In this document: positions 1-13,651 of the stretch, in pieces
Numbering within the stretch: the first letter of the stretch is position 1
How the letters are laid out: every line of letters starts with the position of its first letter
DNA from: Kudoa neothunni
Taxonomy: Eukaryota; Cnidaria
Direction: 5' to 3'
DNA: 64,000 nt
NCBI GenBank assembly: GCA_964304625.1
Contig: OZ199838.1
Span: forward strand, 6,634,001-6,698,000
Position numbers and translations under genes: made by a program
The notes under the pieces: generated by a model
Told to the model about the DNA's origin: nothing
The model's input: the letters and a program-made list of their open reading frames with translations, nothing else
Databases searched by the model: none

Positions 1-1
1 A

Positions 2-409
2 CTTGAACAACAAATTAATGGCTCCTCTGTTGGTAATGTACCAAAAAAATCAAAAACTCAAGAACGACGATTGAATTCGTTACAGAAAAAGGTTAAGCAA
101 CTTCAAGATGAACTTATTGACGAGAAACAACTCAGTAATACAATCGGCCTAGCCAAAGTTGAATGTGAAAACAGATTGGCTGATTTCCTAATTCAAGCCG
201 ATGAGAAGGAACAATTCTATAAAAAACAAATCCAATCATTGGAAGAAAAAGTCAGAGATTTGTCCATTCATCTAGATCTATCCTGTGATATAAAAAATAA
301 TCCAGAAAAATACGATCAAATTAATTCTACTGACGACACAAGTGGAACAACAGTTAAAATCAAACCTACTCAAGGATCCTTTAATCTTACACGGGACCCT
401 TTTAAGTGA
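2..409 (+). CDS. C-terminal part of a coiled-coil protein, BRAP-like
   Basis: The frame is open from base 2 to a stop at 407-409, so this is the last exon (about 135 codons) of a plus-strand gene that begins outside the window. The translation is a heptad-rich coiled coil (for example LNSLQKKVKQLQDELIDEKQ, then EEKVRDLSIHLD), followed by a polar tail with SGTTVKI. The order, a long coiled coil ending in a Q/E-x-VRD-(hydrophobic) block and then a short Ser/Thr-rich tail, resembles the C-terminus of BRAP (BRCA1-associated protein, a RING/UBP-type zinc-finger E3 ligase that modulates Ras-MAPK signalling). The RING and UBP fingers would lie upstream and cannot be seen, so the family call is tentative; any coiled-coil protein could look similar. 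The gene is convergent with THADA. Confidence 0.5.
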   Translation, partial: LEQQINGSSVGNVPKKSKTQERRLNSLQKKVKQLQDELIDEKQLSNTIGLAKVECENRLADFLIQADEKEQFYKKQIQSLEEKVRDLSIHLDLSCDIKNNPEKYDQINSTDDTSGTTVKIKPTQGSFNLTRDPFK

Positions 410-1490
410 TTGCTGTGGTTCGGCCACAAATTTTCATATTTATAATACTCATATCAATCCTCTTCCTTAGTAGTTAGTACTCAATTTATGTTTTATCACG
501 GTGTGTATCTCTATTTCATATACATGAATCTCATTATCGAAAAGTATTAAATAGCGCCTTAGGGCAGGGATAAATTTTAAATGACAGGGAGTAAATTAAG
601 TGACATAAAAATTGAATAGATTAATATTTGCATAATGTGGTTTGTGACTTACTTAAGGATTTCTAAGGAATTATATTATTTAGGGTTATTAAACTCAATA
701 AGTTGTCAGAAATACTTAAAATGTTTGTAGGAATAATTATTTAACAACTATTTATAAAAATGCTAGAAATCGCTTTCTTTTATGCCTCGTTTATTTTTTA
801 AGATGTAGCCTAATAATAATAATAATACTTATATGGACTATTTGCACAGTAAATAATATTCATGCGATATTAATTTGATTATTGTTCATTATTTCTGGCC
901 TCTAAGAGCGCAGGAATGGGTTGGAAATTATTGAATTTAGTAGAACCCACAAAAATAAATCTGTAGACAGCTTGTTAATAAAAGTTCATAGGATTAAAAG
1001 CTGTCATTACGCGGGAGTACCTACCTTTTAGGATTAGAATTTACCCTGAATGTAACCTCTGCCAAAGCTAAACCAGTAAAGATCTAAAATTAAATATTAA
1101 TTTTTCTTCCAAGTTAAGGGTGTAAATTTAGATTTTTCAATAGGCCGAGGGGGTAAATTTGAAAAACCGCTGCGAACCCCTGAATTACGCTACGCTGTAT
1201 GAAGACTCCACTATAATTAAATAAGTTATGCATAAGGAGAAAGAAGCAAGATATCAGAACGTGTGGGATAAAATTATTTGTATCAAACTATTAAAATTAT
1301 TAATAATATTAGAAAAAATCAAAATAAACAATACAATAGTGTTTCTTCCATTAAACTTTACAAGAAAAAGCAGCGGGGAATTACCCCTCTATTCAGATCA
1401 ATTTGTCAATGTCAGAATGCGCCAGAGAATATTTCAGAAAATCATTAAAGACAATAGAATTTAACCTAATTTGTCACAACATACTTTATG
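410..1490. other. Convergent 3' intergenic region
   Basis: Spacer between the stop of the BRAP-like gene and the stop of THADA. It should hold both 3' UTRs. A 78-codon ORF at 1228-1464 has no recognisable domain and biased AT-rich composition, so I do not call it. No transposon ends seen. Confidence 0.6.
811..828. repeat. (TAA)n microsatellite
   Basis: About six consecutive TAA units in AT-rich spacer. Confidence 0.8.
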
Positions 1491-4400
1491 TTAATGATTC
1501 CTTGGAGAAAGCTTCTCGTGGAGTAAACAAAGTTTGTAATGAGATGAGCAGTGAGATAGTAGAGGAGGTATGTTTTTGATGAGGGTTACTTGAGAGGGGT
1601 CATCGTTAGTGACCTCCGATAGCAACCCGTAAGCTAAACATGTTCCATAAAAAACCAACGAGTTTATGGTTTCAAAATGTTCTAAGTTAATGTGCACACG
1701 ATCTACTACTTGTTTGTAAATGGGAGTCTTCACACAGTTTGTCACAATGGAGGATAATTTTTTAGTAGATTTCTCGGTAAGAATCCAATCCAAAAATAAG
1801 TTTGAACAGGTGTGATTCTGTTGAATAAAAGTATTAACACCTACGTAGTATGAAAATAGGCAATCTGCAGCACAATTCTGAACTGTGTCCCATTCATAGT
1901 AAGAGTTAATTGCACACGAGTAAGTGCCATATTTGTATTGATCGTTAATTGATATGGCAGAGGATGAACCAAAACTCATAGAATCCAAATCGCTGGGACA
2001 GATATTCAATTGTTTAATAACACTTTTAAATTTATTAGCTGGGTTCACAATCATGTCCGTAATATTTGGATCTGTAAGTAAATCCCAACAAATAAACTCA
2101 AATTTAGCAAATGGGCTTCCCTCCATGGACTTCATACGGAGAGTATGAAACAGTGTTCTACAGCATGAACGGCTTGACTCCATGTGATTACCGTTGGAAC
2201 TATCTACAAATGCATTTAATTACTTGGCGTTAGTTTATATTTAGAAAATATTACCAGCGAATGTTAGAGATTTAGTAATGGAGTTTCTGACATCCCAATC
2301 CTCATCAAATATCAATGTGACAGTAGCGTAAAACCCCGCATATCGAATAAATTCTACAATAAGTACTTTATTAAAATAAATGGATATTTAAATAACCTTT
2401 CAAAAATGGATTGGTAAAGCATTCACAAAATGAGTTCCATCGAGAGAGAACCACAATAACGCATTGACGACATTGTACAGCTTTACAAGCACTGGAACCG
2501 GAAAGAATTATTTCACAGCAAGCATAAATCAAATATTGAAATTCATTCTGCATAAAAATCCACATTAGTCATTTTAATTAATGAAATTCGCAAAATGAAA
2601 CATACATCGTTTTCCATTTCGATTGCAAACTTAAGAATACAATTTAGATAATATTCAATAAATTCGCCACTCCACTGTATGAAGAGGACCATATTTTGAG
2701 TTCTATTAACGAAAACTAACAATAAACGATTATCGCATGGAAATATCACGTCAAACTATTAATATCCACGGATTTTATGATGGAATAACATTTTTTGATG
2801 TAGGAAGTTGAATCTGATTTGTTAAACTTGCTTAAAAGTTCCATTTCCAGTAATAAAGCCTGAATAAGTAAGATACATATACTAGATGATATAATGCATA
2901 TTAAACGGACCAACCTTAATATTTATTTCTTGTGAAATGGATGGACAATGATAGCTGTTTGAAAGATCCATAATTTTTGAAATTATCTTAAGCCAATCTT
3001 TGTCAATATTCGTTGAATTATTCAAAAAGATGACATTTTGAAGATAGTTAAATAAGTTGGTAGCTATACGAAAACGAAAATGAAAAACAAAATTTAACAA
3101 ACTATACCGACAAGCTTCCAATGACAATATTTTATGAGAGCCGATATATTCTCCATTAATTTGGAATTATTTGTTTCGACATACAATCGAATGGTATTTT
3201 TTAGTAGAGTTTTAAGAATCGTGTTTTGTTGGAAACTTTCTTTACAAGTTTCGAAAAATTTTGGATCTGTCGCCATTTTTAAGGTACAACTATCGAAAAT
3301 ATCCTTAAATGTTAGCAAAACACCTAAAAACTAACTCATTACTGACAAGATCAATAGTAAATTACCTAACCTAGAGTGTATGTCATAAATAAAACTTTTA
3401 CAATATAGATCCATCCTACCATTTCTAATTAATAAACAAACAAAGTTAGATAATTTTAAGTAAAATGTCAAATAAATACTCAAGTTGATGATTATCTAAA
3501 ATGAGGGAAAGTAATATCGGATCAATCGTAGATCTTAGTTTCGAGACTGATTTATTTGACGCATCTAGACTTCCGTTATTGATAACTTTAAGACTTGCTC
3601 TGATCTATAGTTTGATAAATCATCGTGGGGGAATTTTATGACAAGTTTAAATACATAGAGATAGTCTCCATAGATTTCATCGAGTTTCATTTCATTAATA
3701 TTTCCATTATTATAACCGCTAATGTAGTCAGCAAAATTTCGTCAAAATTCAACCGAATACGTTGTGATAATTTCTTTGAATGATGTATATGCAGTTTTGA
3801 ATAGGTGGCAAGCCCATTCAAAGGAGTACAAACTAATGATACATTTGTAAGCCATTTGACGTAGATTCATGTATGAAATTGATTTCAAACTAAAACAGCA
3901 AACATAAAATGGTTGAAATTTTCAAAAATAACTTTTGTAGTAGATTAGAGAGGTTAATCATCAGAGTTTGTTCGTGAGTTGTTAAAGAAGATTGTTCGTT
4001 AGTATCCACGGAGAAAGGGTTATTCTCTGTGGCGGGATGCAGTTGAATAAGTAGATGAAGCAATGCACATATAGGATAGAAATAGTGTTTTATTTCCGTG
4101 TAGCTATGTAATAAAGAGTTTCTGATTAATCTATCTATTGGATAAAAATATACTAACCTTAAATGATTATCAGCTTTGGAATTGGCCGATAAAATTTTAT
4201 GATATTTCCCCAGCAGCATGATCGCATCGTTGAATATTGAGGGATAACGTGTGTTAAATTGTTGAATAGTTAATTTTCTTTTAAAAAAATTATCAAAAAA
4301 ATTCCTATATAAAAACGCCTAATACTTTGCCAATAGTTGTGGATTAAAAATGCGCTTGTAGATTTTTCCATACAGCAATTGGCAGGAATTTTTAACCTAC

Positions 4401-7400
4401 AACATTTGATTAATATACTGAAGGTAGGATTCATTTAATTATAACTTACGAGAAACTCCTCACTGCCTAAACCTTCTATCACAAAAACGAACATTTCTCT
4501 CACAAAAGACTCCGTTAAACTCGAAATAGAGGACATTTCTATGAGGTGTTGTAATATGTTGAGAAAGGCCACCTAACAAGCAGTGCTATCACACCAATAC
4601 AACAATCCAACATCCTAACATAGCTGTTGAGAAGGTTTTCATTTGCAACGGGGAAATAAGCCCGACCCACTTTTTTCCAGGTACCAACCACAGTTTTTCC
4701 AATCTCTAAACAAATATTTTCATGCGTAAATTCTAAAAAAGGTACCTTGAAGCAATGTTTGGACTAATGTTTTTCTAAATTGCGGCGGGGAGGACTCAAT
4801 TATAATCTATTGGTATTTAAGAGGAATTGGAAGTGCTTTTAATAAACCAAATTTACCTGAAAAAATAAAGGTATTCCAGCGGAACGTTTTCGACGCGGGA
4901 TCGAAAATATCCCATCCACACGACTATTGTCTCTGATGATCAACGATAAAACTTGATTCAGTAACTGTTGAGGGATATGATGAAACTCTTGATGTTTCCA
5001 TACAGCTTCTAATACACGAGAAAAAGCATCTTTGGTTGCACTGTACAATCCCATGTGGGTGCCATGGATAAAAATGTTCAGGTAATGAGCGCAAAGGTGG
5101 AAAATGGCGGTTTCACCAAGTTCGACTGTGTTATTGGCTTTCAAACCCAAAAGCAATTCAACAAGTGTTGATGATAGCACGCAACATTCTTTAGTGATTT
5201 TCCACCATAAAACCACCTGTTCTTCAGCCACATTTTCATCGCCTAAGCAACCGTTAAAATAGATCGATAAATTTACAACTGATAATTTATTTTTAATTCT
5301 AGTAAAAACTACTCTCTTGGAGAATTTCTTCTTCAATAACTCTGTTAGAAACCATTGACGAATAACACAACAAACGATCTATTTCATCTAACAAAATGGA
5401 TGAGTATTTAACTACAAGGAACTCCCGTTCTTCAGCACCAACAAATTTAAGCATATGAACAGGAAAAGACAGAAATTTTCGCATAGTGCTTAGTCTTAAC
5501 GGTGAAGACCATAATTTGGGTTGATTTTGATGGCTTTGAATAACACTCAATGTGATGTGCCAGAGAAAATCATATCCCGAAACGAATTTTTTATTGTGGA
5601 TATCTGAAGGAATTAAAGGATAGCCCAGTTGTTGAAAGGCTTCAATAACCAAATCTTTATCATACAAACCAAGAATCGACAAAAAGTATCCAGAAAAAAA
5701 CTCGGTGGAAGTAACATTATCGATATCGTAAGTTAGGATGATTGAGATAAAATTTTTTATGTCGTTTACATTGTAGATTTTTGATGCAGAATACGAACGT
5801 CGCACAATGCAACAGAGAGTTTCACAAATTAGATCTTTGTTCGCACAGTAGTTGTCCATCAACAAGAACATCAGACAACTGCAAACTTTCTTTTCGCCCA
5901 AACACAACTCTAACTGTTTAGACACCACTGAAAGATTGCTGTCTTTGATTTTAGCGTTATTAGAGGATTTCTCTTGTAAAAATGTTAAAGAGATTATCTG
6001 AATTACACTGCAGGCGGTGGTATTTTGTCCAAATGTGGTTGACGGCGTAAACATACTCAAACAACACTTCACAACTTCAATGACACCTTTAACTATATCA
6101 TCGTTGTGAGAACCCAAATATTTGTCAGTTAGTTTAGACAAATATTTGGTCAATTCTTTCTGAAATCGTTTCCTAACCACAGAACTCTCATCATTTGAAT
6201 GATGATCAATAAAAAGTCTTATCATATCGAACTGATAATCGAGAGAAAATTTATTTTCTATTATTATAATAGTAGGAGATATTGCGGTTAAAATAAATTT
6301 GAGGGCTTCAACTGCTAACACACCATCGGGATGAGAAATCGCACGAGCAACAATACTAATCAATATCTGGGGACTGATTGGACTTTTTTGCTGAGTGATA
6401 CTTAATTTCAACTTGTTCAAAATAACAAAAACCGCATCTGTATTCAACGATAACTCAAACAAATGCTGCTGAAGCTTATCCATTGGGATCCATTTCAACA
6501 AAATCTTGCTCATACTTGTGTACAGCTTTGGAATAAACTGACCAACGAACAAATCTTTCAGACCGACTGGAAGCATACAAAACACATCAAGAACCGGTTT
6601 CAACCAACAATCCAACCAAACTTTAGCTGCGTTAGAATTATCATAATTGAATAATTCATTGTCATATTCAATCATCAATGCATATAATGTAGAATATTTG
6701 TTAAAGGCGTGCTCATCTTGCAACCCTTTCAATATATTTTCTTTCAAATGAGGCATTAATTTAAGTATAAGCGAAATGTTTTTAGATTTTTCTATAATTA
6801 TCTTCAACAAATAGTGACTTTTAAGGGATACTTTTCCGTTTGGACGATCCAACTCTAATATTTTCAACATATTTTTCATAATGGCGATCATTTGATTGTC
6901 ATAATCTTTGGATGAATGTGTTAGCTGCAAAAATTCCAACACCATCTCGAAAGTTTCACTGGCCAGGTATGTAACCAACTTGGTGGACTTTTGTGCAAAT
7001 GTATGAACAACTAAATCAACAGATTTTTGATGATAGTTACGTCGGGCCGTAATAAAGTCAGTAATAAATTCATCTCTTTTCCATTCGAAATTTAGAGTAT
7101 TTTTCAAAAACCCGACCACTCTCTTATACCATCGATTTAAAGCCGTGATACTGCTCAATAGAACATCATCGTTCACCGAATTTCCCTCACTCATAATACA
7201 CTCGAAAACCATTAACAACGTATTGTTGCTAGTCAAAATCTCCACTGATGCTTTGTTCATCAACTGTACGCAGTAGATAATTTTCAAATGGACATTCTGA
7301 CCAACCAAATCGACGTGTTTATTCCCATATTTTTCGTAATTTTGACACAACAATTTCGAAATAACATCAGAATTTGAGCAGAAAATCGGATCAATTGTGA

Positions 7401-7665
7401 CTAACAAATTCATCGCGTTCAACACTGAATATACTGGGATTTTTAGAGAATCCACATTCTCCAATACTTGACCGATAGTATCTTGGCTGCAAGACTTAGT
7501 CAAATCGTAAATGACTTTCGGATTCTCCACTCCCCTTCTGCTTATCATATCCACCGAAACCATATCCACCAATAGTGAGAGTATACTCGTAAAAATTGAA
7601 CTTGTTTCCCAGTTGCTGTAATCAACTTCTTGGTTCCTATTTATCAATAAAAATAAAGTCAACAT
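1491..7665 (-). CDS. THADA: THADA homologue (Trm732-like HEAT/ARM-repeat protein)
   Basis: Multi-exon gene on the minus strand. The long exon (about 7665-5313) contains the stretch WLDCWLKPVLDVFC...GQFIPKLY, matching the THADA segment with W-x-x-x-W before a YLPKL-type motif. The next exon (5242-4857) holds the DUF2428 signature: WWKITKECC, then HGTHMGLYSATKDAF, then KRSAGIPLFFQ (RRSAGIP in vertebrate THADA). Exon 4806-4746 and an exon ending near 4448 (VAFLNILQHLIE) follow in the family order. Further exons run through DEDWDVRNS (about 2290-2320) to a last exon ending at 1491. GT-AG sites join these exons in frame, e.g. donor at 5312 and acceptor at 5243. The family is a large helical scaffold: yeast Trm732 assists the FTSJ1/Trm7 2'-O-methyltransferase on the tRNA anticodon loop, and fly THADA binds SERCA and affects energy storage. 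Some exons at 4400-2400 are uncertain. About 200 N-terminal residues of the vertebrate protein are not found. Confidence 0.9.
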
Positions 7666-8237
7666 AGGAATTAAAGATTGCAATTTATGCAGTTTATTTT
7701 CACATGAGATGCATTAAAAACTACTAATAGGGATCAGCTTACAAAAGTATCTGCAATAACATTCTACTCAACTCATGAAGAACTTTGATCACTATAATCA
7801 CAATAAATTTAATTAAATATATCAAAGACTAAATACATTCATCAATGTGGTCCTTGTAGAGAATTCGAGCTAAAAAATGTATAATATATCAGCATATTGA
7901 AAAAATACCCATCTCATTATCGGTTCTAAAATGAGCCGTCAGGTGTATCATGAGTCGTATTTGAGAGATGGACGATTTCCAATCCACTAACTATACACGA
8001 TCATATTCTTTAGTTATTTTTAAATCAAAAAATGATATGTACATTGGGCAATTCTGCTAACAAAAATGAACATTCGTCGTGAAGCATTTTTACAAAATCC
8101 TTTCTTCCGGAAATAATTGATAAAAATTCTCTATACCAACAAATATTTATTGTTCGCAATTTTACCGGTTTACCTATTTAATTTTCTCGTTGCTCGGTGT
8201 GGATAATAAAAAAAGTAATACCAAATGTACATTCGAA
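7666..8237. other. Upstream flank of THADA
   Basis: The THADA frame stays open a little upstream of the ATG at 7665 and then meets a stop near 7713, with no AG acceptor in between. I see no exon with THADA similarity here. It is either promoter/5' UTR of a short THADA or intron leading to unrecognised 5' exons. Confidence 0.4.
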
Positions 8238-8534
8238 TTAGGTAGGAGTTTTCAGCAGAATAATCGTCTCGTAAAGTCTTAAAATTAAATTTATAACTTT
8301 GAAAATTATTTGAAATTCTACTACATTTCTAAGATGAGAAATCAATCGATTAACATTAATTTCTGGCTTGATTTCAGTTGCGCTTTTAAGAAACTCTCGA
8401 TTCAATTCAATCAACTCGTTTTCCGTACTTTCTTCTACTGTAAAATCCAATAAAATTCCTAAATTAAGATTTTTACCACTCGTTGGCTCATTTTCGAATA
8501 GATGTTTATCGATGACCCCCTTCAACTGACTCAT
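8238..8534 (-). CDS. Small 98-residue ORF, function unknown
   Basis: Open frame from ATG at 8534 (preceded by AAGA, an acceptable insect start context) to a stop at 8238. The product is amphipathic: an acidic middle (TVEESTENELIELNREF) and a leucine/isoleucine-rich helix at the C-terminus (FKVINLILRLYETIILL). Codon use looks more gene-like than the surrounding AT-rich spacer. It lies 0.57 kb upstream of THADA on the same strand, so it might be a 5' exon of that gene, but I found neither a donor joining it in frame nor clear similarity to the THADA N-terminus. I do not recognise a family. Confidence 0.4.
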   Translation of the reverse strand: MSQLKGVIDKHLFENEPTSGKNLNLGILLDFTVEESTENELIELNREFLKSATEIKPEINVNRLISHLRNVVEFQIIFKVINLILRLYETIILLKTPT

Positions 8535-11295
8535 TCTTGTCTAACGTGGTTACTAATATTTGCGTAAGCAATTTGATAAAAAAAGTTTTTAATTTTTAAA
8601 TTAACGAAAATTTTTAATTTGATTTTTAATGATCAAAAACTTTATTTTTCTTAAAAATTAAATAAAATTCTGTCCCTACGAATCGCTACGACGCAAATTT
8701 CGCAACTATTCGTATTAATTTACTACATAACTGAACTACTTGACTATTAGAATTTTCGAGCGCTTTTCCACTCTTATTATAATAGAAAATTTCCTTAAAT
8801 CGGGAGGATAAATTTTGAGAACTCTAAAAATTCAAAATTTATAGTTAATAATTATTCTCATTACTCTTTTATTAATTTGGATTTTTTTAACGCCAGAAAA
8901 TAAAAAAGCCATTTTTAAGTCAGTCTCATAATTTTATGTCAATTTAATCTATACCTGGAGGAAAAAGAAAGTTTTATTTATATTCAAACTAATTTGTATA
9001 ATATTTGATTGATTTGCATCGTGGAATTTTTTTAATTATTGTGTTTCAACTATCTTCTAAAGTTTTAGTCTAGATTTAATCAAATAAATACTTTTTTTAA
9101 TTAAACACTCATAATAAATAAAAATATTCGTCGCTAGCATTTTGAATTGATAACTTTCATCAGAGAAGTCTGTATTATTTTATATTTATTATCATTACAA
9201 CAAATTAATAGAACATTTATCTCGAGAATTTTTCAAATACTTTTGACTCTGACACCAATGATTTTTATGTAAAGCTCTCTGAATACTCAGAATTGCATGT
9301 GCTTAGCTAGGTTTGAATTGACTTCATGGAACTAGTGCGTGTATTCGCTATAGAATTCGACAATGGGTCTTTTAATAATATTTTAACTTCAAATAACTTA
9401 AAATACGATTTAAGTTATTCAGTCTATAAAAATTTAATTCTCCTCATAAAATAGTGTTCGGTAAAACTTTGGTTAGCCAGGGATATATTTTTCAATTGAA
9501 TCATTTATTGGATATCTGTATTTAAATGTTTAAGAATAAATAGTTTGAGGTATTGTTTCACCTATTAAAATAACGCTCTTTCATTCATTTAGTATTCGAA
9601 TCTCAACAAATCAAAGTTAATCACAAAATACTGGAATATTTTGATAAAACTAAGGTTTATGATAAAAAATTAATTCAAAAACATACGAACGATAAAATAA
9701 CCTGAAATTAATCTTGACTAACAGATAAATAAATTTATAGAATGCCAAAATAACAATTTTTTTACATTTATAGTATTTAATTCGACGCTGAATAAATTCC
9801 AAATTTACGTCTCTAATGGTTTATGAAATATCAAAGTCAATAACCTCATATAATATAATTTATAAAATAGGCCATTTTTTAACATGATTCAGAAAACACA
9901 ATTATCTAATAAAAAATTTATTAAATTTAAGTATACCACAATTTTTTCAACGAATTAAAAGAAAATAAGCGATTAGTTTTTAATAAAAGCACAACGCTTT
10001 CTTTAGTAAAATTTAAAAATGTTATATTTTATTTTAAATTAAAATTAAAATCAAAAAAGGGATTAAACATATTATAAGTTATTAACATTATTTATTCAAT
10101 AAATTAAAAGAGGTTTTGTTTAAAATTCCAATGGTTCCTTGCTGATAAATGTATGATATACGGATGATAAACATATTTTCTAATATTCTAATATTAATAA
10201 TAGAACCTTGACGTTAAATTATATATTTAAGAAGTATTTTAACTGAAAAACGAATCAAAAATATTTTGAAATTTTAATCTCCAACTGTAATATATCATCA
10301 TCAGAATCTCATTGGCTCTATTGGTATATATCTTAGCCTTATTTTTGTTATTAAGGAAACGCATATATATTGAGGTGTTGTATGAATCTAGCTAAAAATA
10401 GAATACATTATTGAATATTTATCATCCGACCGTTATATCATAGAAGTATTTTATATAAACAATATATTTTATTTAAAAATGAAATGATTAATTGTGTTAT
10501 TTAATCCTATTCCCTAAGAAGAAATTTACCTAAGGAAATTAAAGGATTAGATGATGCATAGTTTAAGAACTTTGATACATTAATTTTAGATAGTTAACTG
10601 AATTTTTTATAATAATATGAAATATATTTAATAAAATATTTTTCTCATTATAAAAATCGATAAAACATTCAAATTATTTTTTTCTATCCTATTAATAACA
10701 AAAACTATTATAAACATGTATGATATAAATGTAAAGTATAACAAAGTTTAATTCGTTTTTGAGTAATTAACTTAAATGGTAAAAAATGTTATTGAGGTCA
10801 AAACTCCACTAATATAGTAAGTAATATTGTAACTGCAAACGAATTAACAGGAATGACTCAAAATTTTACATTATAATTTTTTGTATCAAAAAACGTCAAC
10901 TCAAGCTATAATTATTATGATTTATCTAACCTATGGAAAGTAAATTAACTACGCTATTAAACACACAAAAAACAATTATATTTCAACCTTAAAAAGCTTA
11001 AATTATTTCAGCATACTCCTTTAATTTGAGTTCCTGGTTTGGCACATATTTTGTCTAAATCTGATCTTTGAGAGTAAGAAACTGTTAGACTAGAGTTAAT
11101 TTTAAAAACCGTAGTTAGACTTAACTATAAACAACGTTGGATAAAGAAGTAATGGCGATAAGCGCAGAAAATCAGTTTAATTAAGAGCTGCTAGAGGAAT
11201 AATTTCTAACTTAATTGTGGAAAATTACTAAAATGTATGTAAGCTTCAGTAGAATATTAGGAGCAATCAGATAAACGGGCATTGGAATTATAGAG
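8535..11295. other. Long AT-rich spacer, no gene seen
   Basis: About 2.8 kb of very AT-rich sequence with stops in all frames. I see no exon, terminal inverted repeat or tandem array. It separates the THADA neighbourhood from the 3' end of the GGT array. Confidence 0.6.
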
Positions 11296-13435
11296 TTATA
11301 GCCCCACAGCGCCTCCAAATCTTCTAAAGTCACCTACGCCAATTATATTTGTAGGTTTAGCATTCTCATCGAGTGTAAGTTTTATTCCTGAAACAGTCGA
11401 AGAAAAAATATATTTGATATTTCGGAATTTAACTCTTCTTCTATTAGCGATGGACTTACGAGCAAACCTTGGTATTATTTTAACGCGTTCCGAAAGGACA
11501 CTAAAGAGAATTAGGATGCGTTTAATAATTCAAATTTACGTCTTGGTATTCGGTATAACAGAAATTCGAAAAGCTTTGATTGATCCTAATAGCGTAGCGT
11601 TTCTGTAATAATGATTGAAGAGAACTTGGGCAATGACAGCTGGAATTCTGATTCCTCCAGTGGCTGATAATATCGCTTCAATGCGTTCATGTTTTTTGTT
11701 CAAAATCAGTACTGGCGTCAAGTAGTTTACATGTCTAAAAATTTTGGTCCCATTTTGTGTAGTATTCTTAGAGGACGCAGAGTTGTTTATTTCAGTTTCC
11801 CAAGAAATTTGTTTACGATCGACCATAAAACCCAAATCAGGATAACTAATCTGATAACCGAATCTAACGATGAAATAAATACAAACTTTTCTGCAATAAA
11901 AATAATATTACATGCCGGTTATAAAAGATGCCATCGATACACCATTTCCGCAGCTATCTATCACACTTACTGAGGCAGTTCCATGAAGTTCGTGGGGAAT
12001 TATATCGCTTGTGTCGCCGATTGTTTTATTTTCTGTTGTTTCTGGTTGTTCCGAGGTAAACTCGGGTGGTACATAATTAGGTAGTGTTTCAGTTCCGGCA
12101 TTTTTGTTTTTGGCGTATTTGTAAAAGTTTTTACTTTTCTTGATCTATTGTTTAGCTTATTGCACTTTAATTAATGTATATTACTGCATTATGTGCCTTT
12201 GAAATTTCTTTTGGAAATCGATAAGCTTTCTCCACCGAATCATACACACGAACAAAATACATTGGTTTTGGTCTCGCACTCGGCTTAAAAATAGCTGGTG
12301 TTTGCTGTTGATAATCTAGTTGGTAAATTTAAACTGGACTATTCGGATAGAAGAACTTGTTACTTTTTAAATTATTAATAATTGATATAAGGATTGGGCC
12401 TCCACTTCTATTGGAAGATGTTACCATATTTGTTTGGTTATCCAGGGTCTGTATGATTGGGTTGATATTGCTGGTTTTATACTCGGAAAAATCGTTCAAA
12501 GAGCTAAAAATTGATTTTTTCTTAAGGAAATCTATCATTTTTTTGGCTATATCTCCAGTGTAAATTGTTTTATGGTCCAACGACAAGAGGTGCAATGTTT
12601 TCGCTAAAGGCTCATTCGCAATCCGGCTGCCTACGGGTTTCAGAACATCTTTTTCGAATAGCATTTCCCTACAATTTTTAAATATTAATCACATTACAAT
12701 AAACTACCTTAAGAATGGATCTTTTTTCAATTTCCTAGCATACGATTTAGCCATATAATAAAACGACGGTTTTATTTGCCAACCTTTAAGAGCAATCACA
12801 ATCGGAAGATCGAAAAGTGATTTCCATTCAAGATTTCCTCCTGCCTTCCACAAATCATGTAATCCCATTATCATTCCTGGTATTCCAAATGTGCCTTTTT
12901 TTATTCGATTGAACAAAAATTAAACATTCTACAATTATCTACCTTTCTTTTTTGACTTTGCTTCCTCCAAATTCAAACCTGACGGCTTAATTTGGCGAAA
13001 GTCTATTATCTTCAGTTTTCCGTTCATTAAACTTAAAGATATACCGCCACCAGCCAATCCTTAAAATATATTGAGTTATAGCGGTAAAATAAATATAATC
13101 AAGATACCTGTGGATGAAAATTCAATTACTGTCAAACAAAGTGATGCAGCAATTGCAGAGTCAATCGCATTACCACCATTAGCAAGATAGAATTCTCCCA
13201 CTCTAGAACATCTCACGTCATCCGATGAAACCATAGCCTTCTTGGATTCGTTAAACATTTTGTAGTTTCTTTTTGAGAAATCAGTGAAATAAGTTAGATT
13301 GAACTTTTCGCTGGCCAAAAGTTTTTTCACCCTTTCTTCGACATCTTCAACCGATGAATCAGGCTTAGGGGTTACATCCGCACATTCCTTTCTCCTCAGA
13401 AAGGTTATTACAACAACTATACCTATCTTTAACAT
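11296..13435 (-). CDS. GGT1: secreted gamma-glutamyltransferase-like protein
   Basis: Member of a five-gene array. ATG at 13435 begins a hydrophobic leader (IGIVVVITF) ending before a Cys-Ala-Asp, consistent with a signal peptide. Exons seen include 13435-13108, 13059-12943, 12894-12708 and 12668-12364, then others down to the stop at 11296-11298. Landmarks in order: VRCSRVGEFYLANGG (substrate entry domain), STG/GLAGGG split over the first intron, DFRQIKPSG with the substrate-binding Arg kept, FGIPGM, the NRSGGP loop, then HGT at 11986-11978, where GGTs self-cleave before the catalytic Thr. The loop after the small-subunit start, normally NNEMDDF, reads VDRKQISW, so its acidic residues are missing, and the PLSSM-type loop reads NYLTP. 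The oxyanion TGG is kept. The C-terminus FGGAVGL is family-like. GGT normally cleaves glutathione outside the cell; with the binding motif gone, classical activity is doubtful. A venom role is inference from the known aphidiine venom GGTs. Confidence 0.9.
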
Positions 13436-13469
13436 CAAAAAATGACTATTTAGATATTAAAAAAATATA

Positions 13470-13480
13470 CTATTTTATAC
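13470..13480 (-). promoter_or_regulatory. TATA box of GGT1
   Basis: Minus-strand GTATAAAATAG lies about 35-45 bases before the GGT1 ATG at 13435. Transcription would start almost at the start codon, giving a very short leader, as in GGT2 and GGT3. Confidence 0.5.
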
Positions 13481-13590
13481 AAAGAATCTTTGTTTGTTGA
13501 TAGCCACATTCTAACTGAGTTAGGTTGTAATAGCCTGGCTAATTTTTTCAGTAAATGGTCGCTTCGAACTTACATTCCCCATGATAAATA

Positions 13591-13651
13591 CTGATAATAG
13601 AAGCCAGTCGATGATTCCATAGAAGAATAGTTTTATGGGGTTTCAATTCCC
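13591..13651 (-). promoter_or_regulatory. Shared upstream module, GGT1 copy
   Basis: Two motifs seen on the minus strand, GGGAATTGAAACC (13651-13639) and GGCTTCTATTAT (13604-13593), about 160-215 bases before the ATG. The same pair with nearly the same spacing stands upstream of GGT2 and GGT4. Confidence 0.5.

Noticed and set aside
1228-1464. 78-codon plus-strand ORF
   Set aside because: Lys/Ile-rich AT-driven translation, no domain, no splice context; looks like chance.
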